Below, piece by piece: positions 60,758 through 64,000 of a DNA stretch of 64,000 bases (within the stretch, counting starts at the first letter, position 1; each line of letters begins with the position of its first letter). The notes beneath the pieces are model-generated. The model worked only from the letters and a program-made list of their open reading frames with translations. It was not told the origin of the DNA and did no database searches. Location: the NCBI RefSeq assembly GCF_022581195.2, contig NC_061459.1, positions 10,168,001-10,232,000 on the forward strand, given 5' to 3'. The stretch comes from Helicoverpa zea (Eukaryota > Arthropoda > Insecta > Lepidoptera > Noctuidae). A program made the position numbers and the translations under genes.

Positions 60758-63608
60758 ATGGCGGATGATGAAGTAAGGTAAGTCAATGCACGCGAAATGG
60801 AACGAAATCTTCGATAACCTTAATATCGATTCTCTTTGTAAACGACTCCAAAGAACTTCAGTCTTTTGTTGACGAGATTCGAATTAGTATTAGATTGGAT
60901 CGATTAGTATTAAAATTGGAATTAGATATGGAACTTTTCAGACAATACCTCTTTTATAACTTTTTATTTTGCAGACATGAGTTTGAATTTTGAAGTTTTT
61001 TTTTTAAACAAATGAAGTTTTCGAAATTTGATTTTGTAGGTTATTTTAATCTAACATGTTTTTTGTGTATTTCTTCTGTTTCATTTATACTTTCCGTGCG
61101 CTCCTGGATTGTTCTTCTGTGCTGCGAAACTCGACGTCTCTGCGGATTCACCATTTAGTATTGATTGCTATGTCTCCTCGAGACTCAGGTAATTATTGTG
61201 CTTTTTAACCAACATACTGACTCAACACACACAAGACATCATTTTTATTCCTACAAAAAAGATTACTTTTGCATATGGATGAAATATAATTGGCTCTTTA
61301 ATCACCTAAAAGAAAGTTGGTGAAATTCGATAAAAATACGTCAGTGAAATTGATAAAAGAAAATATAGAAACATACTGTTTACGGTATATCGTCTTCTAT
61401 TCTTTTTGACGATCCATGTTCTTTAATTTTACAGAATTTTTTACAGCATTTATTCATAATATCTTGTAAGTCGATAAATATTCAGTGTAGTAGTTACCGA
61501 CTGCGTAACTGAGTAACTAATTAAATGTCGAGTATTAATATCAGAAAATATATGTTTATGTGTAAAATTAGCTTATAGCCACATTAACTCACAATTTGTA
61601 GAATCAGCACCAAATACACAATGCCAATATTTATATGTTTACCTAGTAATTCACTGTATTTATTAACTTTACCCCTGTTATTTGTTACTACCATCATTGT
61701 AAAGCTAATTTGACAACGTAAATAATACAGAAATAAAACCTATTACAATTTTAAAAAGTATATAACCAGCTTCTGTATGAAAAACAAAAGAAAAACAGCG
61801 CTTATTTAAAAATATTACGATTCATGTTGCTCAAAAGAAAATTGATTTAGAAACGAATATTTATTTTTCATTATGGCAACATTTATCATCGCTTAGGGAT
61901 GGGACACATTTTTTTTCTGCTTCTAGCAGAGGGAAGCAATAAATATATTTGTTAATGCCTAAGTCGACGTTGCCTCTAAGAGCTTTGTAATCAAATATGT
62001 AGTAACGGCGTGGTAATATATTAGAGTTAATGAGCCTAGTCCTGAATAATGTGTAGTAAACCCTCACTACCTCACAACTCATACCGTACACTGTGATTGC
62101 AACCGCACTGAAATAACAGATGAGACATTCTATAACTATTTACTTGCGAGCATAAATAAAGACCGCTTTTGAATATTGAAATAGGAACTGTGTGGTTGAA
62201 ACCAAAGAGAAGCGGTGGTTTTTTTGCTCGCAGCATATAGTTGTAGGCTAATATTAATTACCAGTCAATATCTTCTTTAAGGGCTGATTTTTCGATCGTG
62301 AGATAACTTTTGTCTGAATATGTTTGACATTTTGACATCTTTTGTATATAAAATATGTCAAATCGCCATATTTATTCTTCAGATAGAAGTTATATGATGA
62401 TTGAAAAATCAGCCCTAAATTAAAATACTGTAAGTTTTTTTTTGAAGAAAGATTCGAAATAAGAAAATGTTTTTAATATTCTGTTCCTTCTTTTTTGTAT
62501 TGAAGTGTACACTATGTTGCGCTGGTAATTGTAGCAAACGTAAACACTTTAACTCAAGCAATTTGTTCAGCTTATTGCCGTATACTGAGATTTATTTCTT
62601 TCTTTTACAGAAAAAGCGTCTCGAGGAGGTAAAGTAACGACGGGACTACAATCGCTTGATAGACGACTTACACACAATTAGACGTACAATTTATACGAAC
62701 ACAGTTACTTATACATAAACTGTATATACAATTTGCAAGTACATTTACACACAGTATCAAAAATACTCATTAAACAGACATACACAAACACAGGCACATA
62801 CACATACTCACACATACAATACCGACATACACACACACACACAAACACCACACAAGTACTCAGTACACACATATAACATCATCTCAACTCACACACACTA
62901 ACTCACTAGTTAGGTTCCTAATTAGAACACCACGTTACCAATGTCTACTGTCTCTAGGCGAAGAAGGCCAAACAGGCCGAAATCGACCGCAAGCGCGCTG
63001 AGGTGCGCAAGCGTATGGAGGAGGCCTCCAAAGCCAAGAAGGCGAAGAAGGGTTTCATGACACCTGAGAGGAAGAAGAAGCTCAGGGTAAGTTTAAAATC
63101 TATGACAGGTGACCATTTGATTAGTGTGAACTAGTATCCTAAGTTCTCGATTCACCCCCCAACAGTTGCTGCTGCGTAAGAAAGCCGCTGAGGAACTGAA
63201 GAAGGAGCAGGAACGCAAAGCGGCTGAGAGGAGGCGCATCATCGAAGAGAGGTGCGGTAAACCCAAGAACATTGAAGATGCAAACGAAGGTAAATTTCTG
63301 TTCAACTCCCGCCACACCAATCAAACTCCTAATCTTGTAATTGTACATCCTGACAAATATGAAGCCAACTATTGGACATATGTAAAGTTGACCCCATAGT
63401 ATAAGCCATCACACACTCCACAACACGGCGATATCCATGTTTCGTGTTCCTCTCACATAGGGCCCCACCATAAGCTACATGTGTACATGTGTTATGTCGA
63501 ATTATAGATGCGATTAGGAGGGTTTGCACTGAATACCACACCCGCATCGGACAGCTCGAAGACGAAAAGTTCGATCTGGAATACATCGTTAAAAGAAAAG
63601 ATATGGAG
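60758..63608 (+). CDS. wupA: Troponin I, 5' part of the gene (runs off the window)
   Basis: Coding exons: 60758-60772 (MADDE), 62611-62628 (KKRLEE), 62958-63086, 63166-63289, 63508-63608. Joined, they read MADDEKKRLEEAKKAKQAEI, then the invariant EVRKRMEEASKAKKAKKGFM and TPERKKKLRLLLRKKAAEEL, RRRIIEERCG, and an exon ending EDEKFDLEYIVKRKDME. This is arthropod troponin I, the inhibitory subunit of the thin-filament troponin complex; the KKLRLLLRKKAAEELKKEQE block is its troponin C/T-binding region. The last exon corresponds to the fly position where mutually exclusive exons occur. The long Ala/Pro-rich exon of some fly isoforms was not seen; the six-codon mini-exon occupies its place. The C-terminal half, with the inhibitory and actin-binding part, lies beyond the window. 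Confidence 0.95.
60773..62610 (+). other. Troponin I intron between the start exon and the mini-exon
   Basis: AT-rich; no alternative coding exon was recognised. It includes the MITE at 62281-62415. A pseudo-donor AG|GTAAGT at 60777/60778 lies five bases after the real donor GAA|GTAAGG. Confidence 0.55.
62281..62415. mobile_element. MITE with 13-bp perfect inverted repeats in a troponin I intron
   Basis: GGGCTGATTTTTC at the left and GAAAAATCAGCCC at the right are perfect complements. The left flank is TTAA and the right TAAA, compatible with a degraded TTAA or TAA target duplication. Length is about 135 bp. Confidence 0.8.
62731..62905. repeat. Degenerate (CA)n microsatellite in a troponin I intron
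   Basis: Long run of ACACAC and ATACAC units, purest at about 62827-62845, in the short intron between the mini-exon and the exon at 62958. Confidence 0.85.
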
Positions 63609-64000
63609 GTAGAGAGATGAGCTGCTGAAAACGAACAGCTCTCTTGTGTCGACTCACAACACTTACAAAGACTTTACTTTCATATTTATATTAAAAAAAT
63701 TAACGTAACTTGTGATATGTCAAGTGGCGTGTTGTTCTTACTTCGTCAGCTGGTTTAACAAAGATTTAACGGTGTGTTCGGCCGTCAATCTCAGGCCTAT
63801 CTGTCTAACGCGTTTCTCTACTTCTTCTAAACTTCATGTGATATCGTTGATTTTATTGCGTAAACTTACTCTCTTCTATTATCTTATATTTCCGACCTTA
63901 AACTTCTTCCACTCACACCTGTCTAACTGATGGTCGATGGCGCGCGGGGCGCGGGGGTACGATCGCGTACTTGGGACAGCTGCGCACAGCGCGAGTAACT
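63609..64000 (+). other. Troponin I intron after the exclusive-type exon
   Basis: The donor GAG|GTAGAG is weak. A small hairpin (GAGCTG at 63619-63624 with CAGCTC at 63636-63641) lies ten bases after it. The last 70 bases turn GC-rich (GGCGCGCGGGGCGCGGGGG). No second copy of the exclusive exon is visible before the edge. Confidence 0.45.

Overview
The window is animal nuclear DNA from a lepidopteran (moth-type) genome. It is AT-rich, has long introns with GT-AG junctions, and carries repeat families typical of Lepidoptera: Helitrons ending in a GCGGGCGAAGCCGC hairpin plus CTAG, a tRNA-derived SINE, RTE LINE ends with a (GAT)n tail, and the GGTTCCGTA...TACGGAACC element. No bacterial, viral or CRISPR features were seen. 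Most open frames of 60-120 codons here are chance frames in AT-rich DNA. The genes below were rebuilt by joining exons across splice sites.

Layout. (1) 1-9 kb: no convincing gene; old repeats and a promoter-like patch near 4.4 kb. (2) 9.0-13.2 kb, minus strand: PGAP2, a multi-pass ER/Golgi membrane protein of GPI-anchor remodelling; five coding exons were found and the first few residues lie on an exon not located. (3) 15.1-24.8 kb, plus strand: TTC17, a complete 19-exon gene encoding 1,186 residues with a signal peptide and TPR blocks. It diverges from PGAP2. (4) 26.9-29.8 kb, minus strand: two related microRNA hairpins, the canonical mir-210 and a diverged paralogue about 2.7 kb further along its transcription direction. 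(5) 31.5 kb, plus strand: a possible one-exon gene for a 78-residue protein with two membrane segments, followed at once by a poly(A) signal. (6) 33-46 kb: non-coding DNA with GC-rich patches and eight TGACGTCA (CRE/ATF) palindromes between 35.5 and 44 kb, a possible control region for mir-210 or a neighbour; two CTCF-like motifs lie outside it. (7) 46-59 kb: repeats and non-coding DNA, with MEF2-type sites nearing the next gene. (8) 59.2 kb to the right edge, plus strand: the 5' part of the troponin I gene (wupA), with a GC-rich 5' UTR exon, a five-codon start exon, a six-codon mini-exon, two constitutive exons and one exon of the mutually exclusive type; the rest lies outside.

The genes do not form an operon. 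PGAP2 and TTC17 may share a promoter interval of about 1.9 kb or less. The strongest unusual signal is the mir-210 pair: the seeds are kept, while the distal stem has changed on both arms in a way that preserves pairing.
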